Assembly: GCA_934476455.1 (NCBI GenBank) | Contig: CAKSNY010000014.1 | Coordinates: 1 to 54,738 of the forward strand | DNA from: an uncultured Clostridia bacterium | Lineage (GTDB): Bacteria > Bacillota > Clostridia > UMGS1883 | Length of the DNA: 54,738 nt | Direction: 5' to 3' | Shown: piece by piece, positions 9,056 to 17,584 of the stretch | Position numbering within the stretch: position 1 is the stretch's first letter | Layout: the number at the start of each line of letters is the position of its first letter | Notes under the pieces: model-generated | What the model was told of the DNA's origin: nothing | What the model saw: only the letters and a program-made list of their open reading frames with translations | The model's database searches: none | Position numbers and translations under genes: made by a program

Positions 9056-9985
9056 ATGAATATTCTTCATATGAAATATGCGTTAGAGGTTGCAAAGTGC
9101 GGCTCTATAAACAAGGCTGCGGAAACGCTTTTAATGAATCAGCCTAATTTAAGCCGTGCCGTGCGCGAGCTTGAAACATCGCTCGGGGTGGAAATTTTTT
9201 CCCGAAGCGCAAAAGGGATGGTCCCCACGCCCGAGGGTGAGATTTTCTTGTCATACGCAAACAAAATTTTAAAACAGGTGGACGAGGTTGAGGGGATTTT
9301 CCGAAAGAAAACCGTGCTTAAAAAGCGCTTTTCAATCTCTGTACCCCGCGCAAGCTATATTTCGGCGGCTTTTTCCGATTTTTCGCTTGCACTCGGGGAT
9401 GAACACGCCGTTGAGGTTTTTTATAAGGAAACAAATTCTCAGCGCGCCGTAAAAAATATTTTAGAGGCGGACTATAAACTCGGCATTATCCGCTATGCGG
9501 AGCATTTCGATAAATATTATAAGGATATGTTTGAGGAAAAGGCGCTTACCTACGAGCTTATTGCGGAGTTTTGCTACACGCTTGTAATGAACAAAAGATG
9601 CCCCCTTGCAAAAATTGAAAATATTACCTTTTCGGATCTTGAAAATTACATTGAAATAGCACATGCAGACCCGTTTGTGCCGTCGCTTCCTTTTGCGGCT
9701 GTAAAAAAAGAAGAGCTGCCCGACAATATCCGCCGCCGCATCTTCGTATTTGAAAGGGCAAGCCAGTTTGAGCTGCTTTCAAAAAACCCCGACACCTTTA
9801 TGTGGTCGTCGCCGGTACCTGAAAAGCTTTTGGAAAGGTACGGGCTTGTAACAAAGAAATGCAGCGACAACACAAAGGTATACAAGGACCTTATAATTCA
9901 CCGCCGCGACTATCGCTTAACAGAGCTTGACAGCCTTTTTATATCCGAGCTATGCAAGGTTAAGCGCGAGCTTTTTGCCAATTGA
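9056..9985 (+). CDS. LysR-family transcriptional regulator
   Basis: 309 residues. The N-terminal winged helix-turn-helix is clear (ALEVAKCGSINKAAETLLMNQPNLSRAVRELE, shown here by its ends; residues about 9-42), followed by the LysR linker helix (TPEGEIFLSYANKIL) and a periplasmic-binding-like effector domain. Ribosome site GGGGGTG precedes the ATG. It is transcribed divergently from the SGNH esterase-rhaM operon, the usual geometry for a LysR protein controlling its neighbour, so a pectin or rhamnose metabolite as co-inducer is plausible but unproven. Confidence 0.9.
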   Translation: MNILHMKYALEVAKCGSINKAAETLLMNQPNLSRAVRELETSLGVEIFSRSAKGMVPTPEGEIFLSYANKILKQVDEVEGIFRKKTVLKKRFSISVPRASYISAAFSDFSLALGDEHAVEVFYKETNSQRAVKNILEADYKLGIIRYAEHFDKYYKDMFEEKALTYELIAEFCYTLVMNKRCPLAKIENITFSDLENYIEIAHADPFVPSLPFAAVKKEELPDNIRRRIFVFERASQFELLSKNPDTFMWSSPVPEKLLERYGLVTKKCSDNTKVYKDLIIHRRDYRLTELDSLFISELCKVKRELFAN

Positions 9986-10031
9986 ACACAGATATATCGA
10001 TATATACATTACCGATATACAATAAAAACAA

Positions 10032-10064
10032 TTCCCAAAGCATTTGTATTGTGTTAGAATAACA
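10032..10064 (+). promoter_or_regulatory. rex-adhE promoter with overlapping palindrome
   Basis: TTCCCA (10032-10037) and TAGAAT (10055-10060) with 17-base spacing. A palindrome TGTTA-GAA-TAACA (10052-10064) covers the -10 element, a natural place for autorepression. Known Rex operators in clostridia are TTGTTAA-N4-TTAACAA; the half-sites agree but the gap is three bases shorter, so assignment as a Rex operator is tentative. Confidence 0.5.
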
Positions 10065-10106
10065 TTGTACACAAAGGAAGATATCTGCTTTTTGGGGGTG
10101 ATGTAT

Positions 10107-10733
10107 TTGAACAGAGCCGATGTGTCAAGGGCTGCAATGGGCAGGCTGCCGTCGTACCTTAAGTTTTTGCGCGGGTTGGATTATTCAAAAAACCGTAATA
10201 TTTCATCTACGGCAATAGCGCGCGGGCTGGGGCTTGGCGATGTACAGGTCCGAAAGGATTTGTGCGCGGTGAGCGGCGCCGGAAAGCCCAAGGTAGGCTA
10301 TGACACGCAGGAGCTTATACGCTCGATTGAAAGCTTTTTGGGTTATTCAGACCCGAGGTGCGCCGTTATAATAGGCGCAGGGAAGCTGGGTATGGCGATA
10401 CTTGATTACAAGGGATTTTCAGAGTACGGTCTTAAAATTTGCGCGGCGTTTGACGTGTGCGTGAAAGAGCCCATTCAATCGCAGGGCGGGCAGCCCGTAT
10501 ACCCGATGAATGACTTTGAAAGGTATTGCAGCGAGCATCCGGTTTCGATTGCCGTTTTAACGGTTCCCGACACAAGCGCACAGAAATGTGCCGATATTGC
10601 GGTTAAAAACAACATAAACGCAATATGGAGTTTTTCGTCGCAAAGGCTTTGCGTGCCGAAAAACGTAACGGTTCAGTATGAGAACATCGCGCTGTCACTG
10701 GCGCACCTAAGTAAGCAAATAAGCAATGTTTAA
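10107..10733 (+). CDS. rex: Redox-sensing transcriptional repressor Rex (first copy)
   Basis: About 208 residues: an N-terminal winged helix (RLPSYLKFLRGLD, then VQVRKDLCAVSG, the Rex signature), a Rossmann domain with the NAD(H) loop VIIGAGKLGMAI, and a C-terminal swapped helix. Rex represses fermentation genes and releases DNA when NADH rises. Start TTG at 10107 is preferred because GGGGGTGAT lies at the right distance; the ATG at 10101 overlaps the ribosome site. It lies 20 bases before adhE, a classic Rex target, in what appears to be one operon with the hydrogenase genes. A second Rex is encoded at 48265-48864, and the two differ substantially. Confidence 0.92.
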   Translation: MNRADVSRAAMGRLPSYLKFLRGLDYSKNRNISSTAIARGLGLGDVQVRKDLCAVSGAGKPKVGYDTQELIRSIESFLGYSDPRCAVIIGAGKLGMAILDYKGFSEYGLKICAAFDVCVKEPIQSQGGQPVYPMNDFERYCSEHPVSIAVLTVPDTSAQKCADIAVKNNINAIWSFSSQRLCVPKNVTVQYENIALSLAHLSKQISNV

Positions 10734-10753
10734 CAATAAGGAGGTCTATTACA

Positions 10754-13462
10754 ATGGACAAGGAAAGAAAGATTGTCGACAGCGTAGAAACGCTTGAGGA
10801 CGCCATTTCTAAAGTAAAAGAGGCGCAGAAGGTATTTGCAACCTACACACAAGAGCAGGTTGACAAAATTTTCTTTGCGGCAGCTTCGGCAGCAAACAAG
10901 CAAAGAATTCCGCTTGCGAAAATGGCGGTTGAAGAAACAGGCATGGGCGTTGTTGAAGATAAGGTAATTAAAAACAATTATGCTGCCGAATATATTTACA
11001 ACGCATACAAAAACACAAAAACATGCGGCGTTATTGAAGAAGACAAGGCGTTCGGCATCAAAAAAATTGCAGAGCCTATCGGCGTTATTGCTGCGGTTAT
11101 TCCCACAACAAACCCGACCTCTACCGCAATTTTCAAGTGTATGCTGGCGCTTAAAACAAGAAACGCCATTATTATATCTCCCCATCCGCGTGCCAAGGCA
11201 AGCACAATTGCCGCTGCAAAAGTAGTTTTGGACGCTGCCGTAAAGGCGGGCGCGCCTGAGGGAATTATAAGCTGGGTTGACGTGCCGAGCCTTGAAATGA
11301 CAAATCTTCTTATGAAAGAGGCAGACATTATCCTTGCAACGGGCGGCCCCGGAATGGTTAAGGCTGCATATTCAAGCGGAAAGCCCGCTCTCGGCGTAGG
11401 CGCAGGCAACACCCCCGCAATTATAGACGAAAGCGCAGATATTGTTTTAGCCGTAAACTCGATTATTCATTCCAAGACATTTGACAACGGTATGATATGC
11501 GCTTCGGAGCAGTCTGTTATTGTTGACAAGAATATATATGACGCAGTTAAAGACGAGTTTAAGGCTCGCGGCTGCTACTTCCTTAAAAAGGACGAAACCG
11601 AAAAAGTACGTAAAACAATTATTATAAACGGTGCGCTTAATGCAAAGATTGTCGGTCAGTCTGCATTTAAAATCGCATCGCTTGCCGGTGTAAAAGTTCC
11701 CGAGGAAACAAAGGTTCTTATCGGTGAGGTTACCTCGGTTGATTTGAGCGAGGAATTTGCACACGAAAAGCTTTCTCCCGTGCTTGCAATGTACAAATCC
11801 GAAGATATACAAGACGCATTCTCCAAAGCAGAGCAGCTTATTGCCGACGGCGGTTACGGGCATACGTCCTCGATTTATCTTAATCCCGTTACAGAAAAGG
11901 CAAAGCTTGACGAATTTGCAGAAAGAATGAAAACCTGCCGTATTTTGGTAAATACCCCCTCCTCTCACGGCGGTATAGGCGACCTTTACAACTTTAAGCT
12001 TGCACCGTCGCTCACACTCGGCTGCGGAAGCTGGGGCGGAAACTCCGTTTCGGAAAACGTAGGTGTGAAGCATCTTATAAATATTAAAACAGTTGCAGAG
12101 AGAAGGGAAAATATGCTTTGGTTCAGAGCGCCTGAAAAGGTTTACATTAAGAAGGGTTGCTTGCCTGTAGCTCTTGACGAATTGAAGAACGTTATGGGCA
12201 AAAAGCGTGCATTTATCGTAACAGACAGCTTCCTTTATCATAACGGCTACACAAAGCCCATAACGGATAAGCTTGATGAAATGGGAATTGTGCATACAAC
12301 GTTCTTCGACGTAGCACCCGACCCCACACTTGCTTGCGCAATAGAGGGTACAAAGCAGATGACGGCTTTCCAGCCTGACACAATAATTGCCCTGGGCGGC
12401 GGTTCCGCTATGGACGCCGGAAAAATTATGTGGGTAATGTACGAACACCCCGAGGTTGACTTTATGGATATGGCAATGCGCTTTATCGATATAAGAAAGA
12501 GAGTTTACACATTCCCGAAAATGGGTGAAAAGGCATACTTTATCGCTGTTCCGACATCTGCCGGCACAGGCAGTGAGGTTACACCCTTCGCCGTTATAAC
12601 AGACGAAAAAACAGGCACAAAGTACCCGCTTGCCGATTACGAGCTTTTGCCGAAAATGGCAATCATCGATACGGATTTCCATATGTCCGCCCCGAAAGGA
12701 CTTACGGCGGCTTCCGGTATAGATGCCGTAACGCACGCACTTGAGGCATATGCCGCAATGCTTGCAACAGATTATACAGACGGTCTTGCGCTTAAGGCTC
12801 TCAGCACAATATTTAAATATCTTCCACGTGCTTACGACAACGGACAGACAGATATTGAAGCAAGAGAGAAAATGGCAAATGCCGCAACAATGGCAGGTAT
12901 GGCGTTCGCAAACGCATTTTTGGGCGTGTGCCACTCTATGGCGCACAAGCTGGGCGCTTTCCACCATCTTCCCCACGGCGTTGCAAATGCACTTATGATT
13001 GAAGAGGTGCTGCGCTTTAATGCTTCCGAAACACCTGCAAAAATGGGTACTTTCCCGCAGTATGACCATCCGCACACACTCAGAAGATATGCAGAGGTTT
13101 CAGAATATCTCGGCCTGGGCGGAAAGACGGACGAAGAAAAGCTTGAAAACCTTATAAAGGCAGTAAATGACCTTAAGGAAAGAGTCGGCATAAAGAAAAC
13201 CATCCGTGATTACGGTATAGACGAAAACGACTTCCTTACAAGGCTTGACGATATGACCGAGCAGGCATTTGACGACCAGTGCACAGGCGCAAACCCGCGT
13301 TATCCGCTTATGCGTGAAATAAAGCAGATGTACCTTAATGCTTACTACGGAAAGCACGAAGGACTTTCCGCAAAAAGCGCCGCAAGCAAGGAAGAAACAA
13401 AAAAAGATGCGCACGATTTTAAGCAGACCTACCGTGACGCTGAAAATAACAAAAAAATGTGA
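10754..13462 (+). CDS. adhE: Bifunctional acetaldehyde-CoA/alcohol dehydrogenase
   Basis: 902 residues, the usual AdhE fusion. The N-terminal CoA-acylating aldehyde dehydrogenase half has catalytic Cys249 in GMICASEQS; the C-terminal half (from about 455) is an iron-dependent alcohol dehydrogenase with NAD motif GGGSAMDAGK and metal-binding His residues in GVCHSMAHKLGAFHHLPHG. It converts acetyl-CoA to ethanol and reoxidises two NADH. Ribosome site AAGGAGGTC. A hydrophilic charged tail of about 30 residues follows the last conserved segment. Regulation by the upstream Rex is expected. No microcompartment targeting helix is visible at its N-terminus, unlike the separate aldehyde dehydrogenase at 25702. 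Confidence 0.96.
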   Translation: MDKERKIVDSVETLEDAISKVKEAQKVFATYTQEQVDKIFFAAASAANKQRIPLAKMAVEETGMGVVEDKVIKNNYAAEYIYNAYKNTKTCGVIEEDKAFGIKKIAEPIGVIAAVIPTTNPTSTAIFKCMLALKTRNAIIISPHPRAKASTIAAAKVVLDAAVKAGAPEGIISWVDVPSLEMTNLLMKEADIILATGGPGMVKAAYSSGKPALGVGAGNTPAIIDESADIVLAVNSIIHSKTFDNGMICASEQSVIVDKNIYDAVKDEFKARGCYFLKKDETEKVRKTIIINGALNAKIVGQSAFKIASLAGVKVPEETKVLIGEVTSVDLSEEFAHEKLSPVLAMYKSEDIQDAFSKAEQLIADGGYGHTSSIYLNPVTEKAKLDEFAERMKTCRILVNTPSSHGGIGDLYNFKLAPSLTLGCGSWGGNSVSENVGVKHLINIKTVAERRENMLWFRAPEKVYIKKGCLPVALDELKNVMGKKRAFIVTDSFLYHNGYTKPITDKLDEMGIVHTTFFDVAPDPTLACAIEGTKQMTAFQPDTIIALGGGSAMDAGKIMWVMYEHPEVDFMDMAMRFIDIRKRVYTFPKMGEKAYFIAVPTSAGTGSEVTPFAVITDEKTGTKYPLADYELLPKMAIIDTDFHMSAPKGLTAASGIDAVTHALEAYAAMLATDYTDGLALKALSTIFKYLPRAYDNGQTDIEAREKMANAATMAGMAFANAFLGVCHSMAHKLGAFHHLPHGVANALMIEEVLRFNASETPAKMGTFPQYDHPHTLRRYAEVSEYLGLGGKTDEEKLENLIKAVNDLKERVGIKKTIRDYGIDENDFLTRLDDMTEQAFDDQCTGANPRYPLMREIKQMYLNAYYGKHEGLSAKSAASKEETKKDAHDFKQTYRDAENNKKM

Positions 13463-13474
13463 GGAGGGTAAAAA

Positions 13475-14224
13475 ATGAAACTGGACAGAATTATTGCAGT
13501 AAGAAACAATAAAACGGTGTATCGCGACGGCGACCTGTGTATGAAGGTGTTTAACGAGGATTTCTCCAAGGCAGACATCCTTAACGAGGCGCTTAACCAG
13601 GCGCGCGTTGAAGAAACGGGGCTTAACATTCCCAAAATTAAAGAGGTTACAACCATCGATTCCAAGTGGGCTATTGTTTCCGATTATATAAAGGGAAAGA
13701 CGCTTGCACAGCTTATGGCTGAAAACCCCGATAAAAAAGACGAATACCTTGAGCTGTTTGTTGATTTACAGATAGAGATGCACTCTAAAAAATGCCCCAA
13801 CCTTTATAAGCTTAAGGATAAGATGAACTCTAAAATCAGCCAGACAGACTTAAACGCAACAACACGCTACGAGCTGCATACACGCCTTAACGGTATGCCC
13901 AAGCACGATAAGCTGTGCCACGGCGATTTTAACCCGTCCAACATTATTATTACGGAGGATTCTACCCCGTACATTTTAGACTGGTCGCATGCAACACAGG
14001 GCAATGCCTCGGCAGACGCTGCCAGAACATACCTTTTGTTCTGGTTAAACGGCGATATCGACGGCGCTAAAAAGTACCTTAAGCTGTTTTGCGAGAAGAG
14101 CAACACCGCAATGCAGTATGTACAAAAATGGATGCCCATTGTTGCCGCTTCGCAGACGGTTAAGGGCAACGAGCACGAGCGCGAATTTTTGAATTCGTGG
14201 ATAGATGTTGTTGATTACGAATAA
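13475..14224 (+). CDS. Aminoglycoside/choline-kinase-like phosphotransferase
   Basis: 249 residues with a protein-kinase-like fold of the APH type. The Brenner motif CHGDFNPSNIII (Asp and Asn catalytic) near residue 150 and the metal-binding YILDWSHA are intact; the N-lobe includes IVSDYIKGKTLAQLM. The substrate is unknown and the family includes kinases of small molecules and of proteins. It begins 12 bases after adhE and 12 bases before the first [2Fe-2S] gene, so it is co-transcribed with the sensory hydrogenase and the SpoIIE-type phosphatase. A role opposing that phosphatase is conceivable but only inferred from position. Confidence 0.82.
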   Translation: MKLDRIIAVRNNKTVYRDGDLCMKVFNEDFSKADILNEALNQARVEETGLNIPKIKEVTTIDSKWAIVSDYIKGKTLAQLMAENPDKKDEYLELFVDLQIEMHSKKCPNLYKLKDKMNSKISQTDLNATTRYELHTRLNGMPKHDKLCHGDFNPSNIIITEDSTPYILDWSHATQGNASADAARTYLLFWLNGDIDGAKKYLKLFCEKSNTAMQYVQKWMPIVAASQTVKGNEHEREFLNSWIDVVDYE

Positions 14225-14236
14225 GGAGGGTTTTTA

Positions 14237-14479
14237 ATGAACGTAACAGTATGTATAGGTTCGTCATGCCACATAAAAGGTTCCAGACAGGTTGTAGAGC
14301 AGCTTCAGTACCTTATCGCCGAGAATAATCTCGGCGATAAGGTCGAGCTTTCCGGCACGTTTTGTATGGGAAAATGCCAAGACGGCGTGTGCGTAACGGT
14401 AGACGGTAAGTTTTTCTCCGTAACGCCCGATTCCACGAAGGAATTTTTTGAAAAAAACGTGCTTGACGTGGTGAAGTAA
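14237..14479 (+). CDS. Thioredoxin-like [2Fe-2S] ferredoxin, first of a pair
   Basis: 80 residues resembling the isolated NuoE-type thioredoxin-like ferredoxin domain. Four Cys suit one [2Fe-2S] cluster: two in VCIGSSCH near the N-terminus and two in FCMGKCQ near residue 46 (a further Cys follows in DGVCV). Such proteins pass electrons to or from hydrogenases. Ribosome site AAGGAGGG. The next gene encodes a clearly related protein, a tandem duplication preceding the sensory hydrogenase. Confidence 0.85.
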   Translation: MNVTVCIGSSCHIKGSRQVVEQLQYLIAENNLGDKVELSGTFCMGKCQDGVCVTVDGKFFSVTPDSTKEFFEKNVLDVVK

Positions 14480-14725
14480 ATGATTGTTGAAATTTGTGTC
14501 GGTTCTTCGTGCCATCTTAAGGGTTCGCACGAAATTGTAGAACTGTTTAAAAAAGAAATTGCAGACAGAAACCTCGGCGATGAAATTACGCTTGCCGGTT
14601 GCTTTTGCAAGGGAAAATGCAACCGTGACGGGGTTACCATCTCTGTCGATGACGTCTGTTATACGGGCATAACGCCCGAAGGATTCAGCAAATTTTTCAA
14701 GGAGAATATACTTGGGGAGGCGTAA
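14480..14725 (+). CDS. Thioredoxin-like [2Fe-2S] ferredoxin, second of a pair
   Basis: 81 residues, paralogous to the previous gene (shared CVGSSCHLKGS start and CFCKGKC motif, with NLGD between). Its ATG follows the preceding stop codon directly, so translation is probably coupled. It probably serves as an electron-transfer partner of the [FeFe]-hydrogenase proteins encoded next; which of the two small proteins pairs with which hydrogenase cannot be told. Confidence 0.85.
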   Translation: MIVEICVGSSCHLKGSHEIVELFKKEIADRNLGDEITLAGCFCKGKCNRDGVTISVDDVCYTGITPEGFSKFFKENILGEA

Positions 14726-14727
14726 TC

Positions 14728-16404
14728 TTGTCTGACTGTTTAACACTGAAAAAATCAAACTGTAAAAATTGCTATAAGTGTATACGCCACTGCCCCGTAA
14801 AATCAATACGCTTTTCGGGAAATCAGGCGTACATTATAGGTAACGAATGTATATTATGCGGACAGTGCTTTGTAGTCTGTCCGCAAAATGCAAAACAGAT
14901 TGTTGACGAAACCGAAAAGGTCAAGGTTCTTTTACAAAGCGGCGCACCGGTATATGCTTCTCTTGCACCGTCCTTTATTGCAAATTATGAGGGCGTGGGC
15001 ATAGAATCTATGCGTGCGGCGCTCAAAAAGCTGGGCTTTTTTGACGCGCAGGAAACCGCACTCGGCGCAACAATCGTAAAAAACGAATACGAACGTATGA
15101 TAAACGAGGAAAGCCGTGATATAATCATTTCCTCCTGCTGTCACAGCGTAAATTTGCTTATACAAAAATATTTCCCGTCAGAGCTTATGTATCTGGCGAA
15201 TGTGCTTTCACCTATGCAGGCACACTGTATGGAAATTAAAAAGCAAAATCCTGCTGCAAAAACTGTATTTATCGGGCCTTGCGTTGCAAAAAAGGACGAG
15301 GCACAGTACTACGGCGATATTGTTGACGCCGTGCTCACCTTTGACGAGCTTACAGCCTGGCTTAAGGAAGAGGGCGTGGAGCTTTCAAAAGACGAAATCC
15401 ATGACGATAACAGCCGGGCGCGTTTTTTCCCGACAACGGGCGGAATACTTAAAACCATGGCGCAGGACAATCCCAAATACACATATATGACTATAGACGG
15501 GGTTGAAAACTGCATCGCCGCGCTGCGCGATATTGAAAGCGGTAAAATACATAACTGCTTTATAGAAATGTCGGCATGCGTCGGCAGCTGCGTCGGCGGA
15601 CCTGTAATGGAAAAATTCCACCGCAGCCCGGTTCGTGACTATGTTGCGGTATCAAATTTTGCCGGCAATAAAGATTTTAACGTTAAACAGCCCGATTCGC
15701 TTGAGCTTAGGAAAACGTTTACGGTTATAGAAAAGAAGCTTCAGACGCCGTCGGATTATGAAATCGGCGAAATTTTGCGCCAAATGGGAAAATTTAAGCC
15801 GTCGGACGAGCTTAACTGCGGCTCGTGCGGGTATAACACCTGCCGTGAAAAGGCTATTGCAATATATCAGGGAAAAGCCGAAATTTCAATGTGCCTGCCG
15901 TTTCTTAAAGACAAGGCGGAAAGCTTTTCCGATACAATTGCAAAAAACACGCCCAACGGGCTTATCGTTTTAAACGAAGCTCTTGAGGTGCAGCAGATAA
16001 ATTCCTCCGCGCTTAAAATAATGAATCTTAACAGTGCGAGCGATGTTTTGGGCGACCTTGTTGTGCGCGTGCTTGACCCGCAGCCGTTTATGGAGGTTTT
16101 GTCCACCGGAAAAACAATAAAGGACAAGCGCGCCTACCTTGCGGAATACGGAAAGTACGTGGAACAAACCGTTATATACGACAAGGACTATAAGCTTATA
16201 GTCTGTATAATGCGCGACATTACCGAAGAGGAAAATGTGCGCGAAAAGAAAGAAAGCATCGGCCGCCAGACAGTAGAAATAGCCGATAAGGTGGTTGACA
16301 GGCAGATGCGTATCGTGCAGGAGATTGCTTCGCTTTTGGGCGAAACCGCTGCCGAAACCAAGATTGCCCTTACTAAACTGAAGGAGTCTATTACCGATGA
16401 ATAA
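14728..16404 (+). CDS. Sensory-type [FeFe] hydrogenase with PAS domain (HydS-like, group C)
   Basis: 558 residues. A two-cluster ferredoxin domain (CKNCYKCIRHCP; CILCGQCFVVCP) precedes an H-cluster domain with SSCCHSV, FIGPCVAKKDEA and ACVGSCVGG motifs; these keep the cluster Cys but differ from the TSCCP and ACPGGC of catalytic hydrogenases. Next come a further Fe-S segment (NCGSCGYNTC) and a PAS domain (about 395-510, NTPNGLIVLNEALEV). This order is that of the putative hydrogen-sensing group C enzymes. TTG start behind GGGGAGG. The following SpoIIE-like phosphatase overlaps it by 8 bases, suggesting that the sensor output passes to the phosphatase. Confidence 0.9.
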   Translation: MSDCLTLKKSNCKNCYKCIRHCPVKSIRFSGNQAYIIGNECILCGQCFVVCPQNAKQIVDETEKVKVLLQSGAPVYASLAPSFIANYEGVGIESMRAALKKLGFFDAQETALGATIVKNEYERMINEESRDIIISSCCHSVNLLIQKYFPSELMYLANVLSPMQAHCMEIKKQNPAAKTVFIGPCVAKKDEAQYYGDIVDAVLTFDELTAWLKEEGVELSKDEIHDDNSRARFFPTTGGILKTMAQDNPKYTYMTIDGVENCIAALRDIESGKIHNCFIEMSACVGSCVGGPVMEKFHRSPVRDYVAVSNFAGNKDFNVKQPDSLELRKTFTVIEKKLQTPSDYEIGEILRQMGKFKPSDELNCGSCGYNTCREKAIAIYQGKAEISMCLPFLKDKAESFSDTIAKNTPNGLIVLNEALEVQQINSSALKIMNLNSASDVLGDLVVRVLDPQPFMEVLSTGKTIKDKRAYLAEYGKYVEQTVIYDKDYKLIVCIMRDITEEENVREKKESIGRQTVEIADKVVDRQMRIVQEIASLLGETAAETKIALTKLKESITDE

Positions 16405-17569
16405 TTTATGTGCTGATATCGGTTACAAAAGCATAAATCATTACGGCGAGCAGCTTTGCGGCGACCATGTTGACATTGCACAGCAAGAGGACGGCTCCAC
16501 CGTGCTTGTCTTAGCCGATGGGCTTGGCAGCGGCGTAAAGGCAAGTATTCTTTCCACCCTTACCTCCAAGATTATTTCAACGATGCTGGCGGCGGAAATA
16601 CCTCTTGAAGAATGTGTGTCAACAATTGCCGCAACGCTTCCCATTTGCTCGGTAAGGGGGGTTGCATACTCCACATTTACCATAATACACATAATCGGCA
16701 ACGAAACTGCCGAGCTTATACAGTACGATAATCCGCACGTTATTATGTTTCGGGATAATAAGGCGCACGATTACCCCAAGTCCGAAATGAATATAGACGG
16801 AAAAAAGCTGTATAAATCCGTAATTAAGCTCTGCGAGGGTGACATATTCGTTGCTATGAGCGACGGCTGCCCGCACGCAGGTATAGGGCTTGCCTACAAT
16901 TTCGGCTGGCAGCGCGAGGATATTATAGATTATCTTGAGCCGCTTACCGTAAGCGGCTTTACCGCAAAAACGCTTGCTACAATTCTTGTTGACGAGTGCT
17001 TCAAGCTGTACGGCGAAAAACCCGGGGACGACGCTACCGCCTGTGTTGTGAGGATACGAAAGCGCTCACCCGTAAATATTTTATTCGGACCGCCGTCAAA
17101 CCGCGACGATGCAAACCGTATGATGTCTTTGTTTTTCTCTAAAGAGGGCAAACACATTGTCTGCGGCGGAACAACCTCCTCCATTGCGGCAAAGTTTTTG
17201 CACAAGCCCATAAAGCCGAGTCTTAACTTTGAAAGTGCGGATATTCCCCCCACTGCCGAAATAGAAGGTGTAGACCTTGTGACAGAGGGCGTTATAACGA
17301 TGAATAAGGTTGTGGAGTATGCCAAAGATTATTTAAGCGGCAATGAAAGCTACTCTCACTGGGGATTTAAACGCGACGGTGCCTCGCTTATATGCCGGCT
17401 TTTGTTTGAGGAAGCAACCGACATAAACTTCTACGTCGGAAGGGCTGTAAACCCCGCACATCAAAACCCCGAACTGCCTATAAATTTTAATATTAAAATG
17501 AATCTTGTGGAGGAGCTTTCAAAATATCTCAAGGAAATGGGAAAACAAATTAAAGTAAGCTATTTTTAA
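16397..17569 (+). CDS. SpoIIE-type PP2C serine phosphatase
   Basis: 390 residues. Residues about 1-215 form a PP2C/SpoIIE phosphatase with metal-binding acidic motifs VLADGLGSG, FVAMSDGCPHAG and GDDATACVV. The C-terminal 170 residues (FGPPSNRDDANRMMS; KHIVCGGTTSSIAAKF) are a separate domain found in phosphatases linked to [FeFe]-hydrogenase clusters, of unknown role. It overlaps the PAS-hydrogenase gene by 8 bases and precedes the group B hydrogenase by 15. It probably dephosphorylates a regulator in response to the hydrogenase-like sensor; the substrate is not visible here. Confidence 0.88.
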   Translation: MNNLCADIGYKSINHYGEQLCGDHVDIAQQEDGSTVLVLADGLGSGVKASILSTLTSKIISTMLAAEIPLEECVSTIAATLPICSVRGVAYSTFTIIHIIGNETAELIQYDNPHVIMFRDNKAHDYPKSEMNIDGKKLYKSVIKLCEGDIFVAMSDGCPHAGIGLAYNFGWQREDIIDYLEPLTVSGFTAKTLATILVDECFKLYGEKPGDDATACVVRIRKRSPVNILFGPPSNRDDANRMMSLFFSKEGKHIVCGGTTSSIAAKFLHKPIKPSLNFESADIPPTAEIEGVDLVTEGVITMNKVVEYAKDYLSGNESYSHWGFKRDGASLICRLLFEEATDINFYVGRAVNPAHQNPELPINFNIKMNLVEELSKYLKEMGKQIKVSYF

Positions 17570-17584
17570 GCGGAGGATTGGTTA

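Noticed and set aside
9985..10032. Palindrome ATATATCGATATAT after the lysR gene as an origin or attachment site
   Set aside because: It is short, A/T-rich and isolated; no repeats of DnaA-box type or integrase gene nearby.
10052..10064. Definite Rex operator over the rex-adhE promoter
   Set aside because: The palindrome has Rex-like half-sites but the spacer is shorter than in known Rex operators, so only a tentative regulatory note was kept.
11447..13075. Long open frame antisense to adhE (542 codons)
   Set aside because: It lies wholly inside a well-conserved gene on the other strand, has Cys/His-rich low-logic translation and no family motif; its openness comes from codon bias of adhE.
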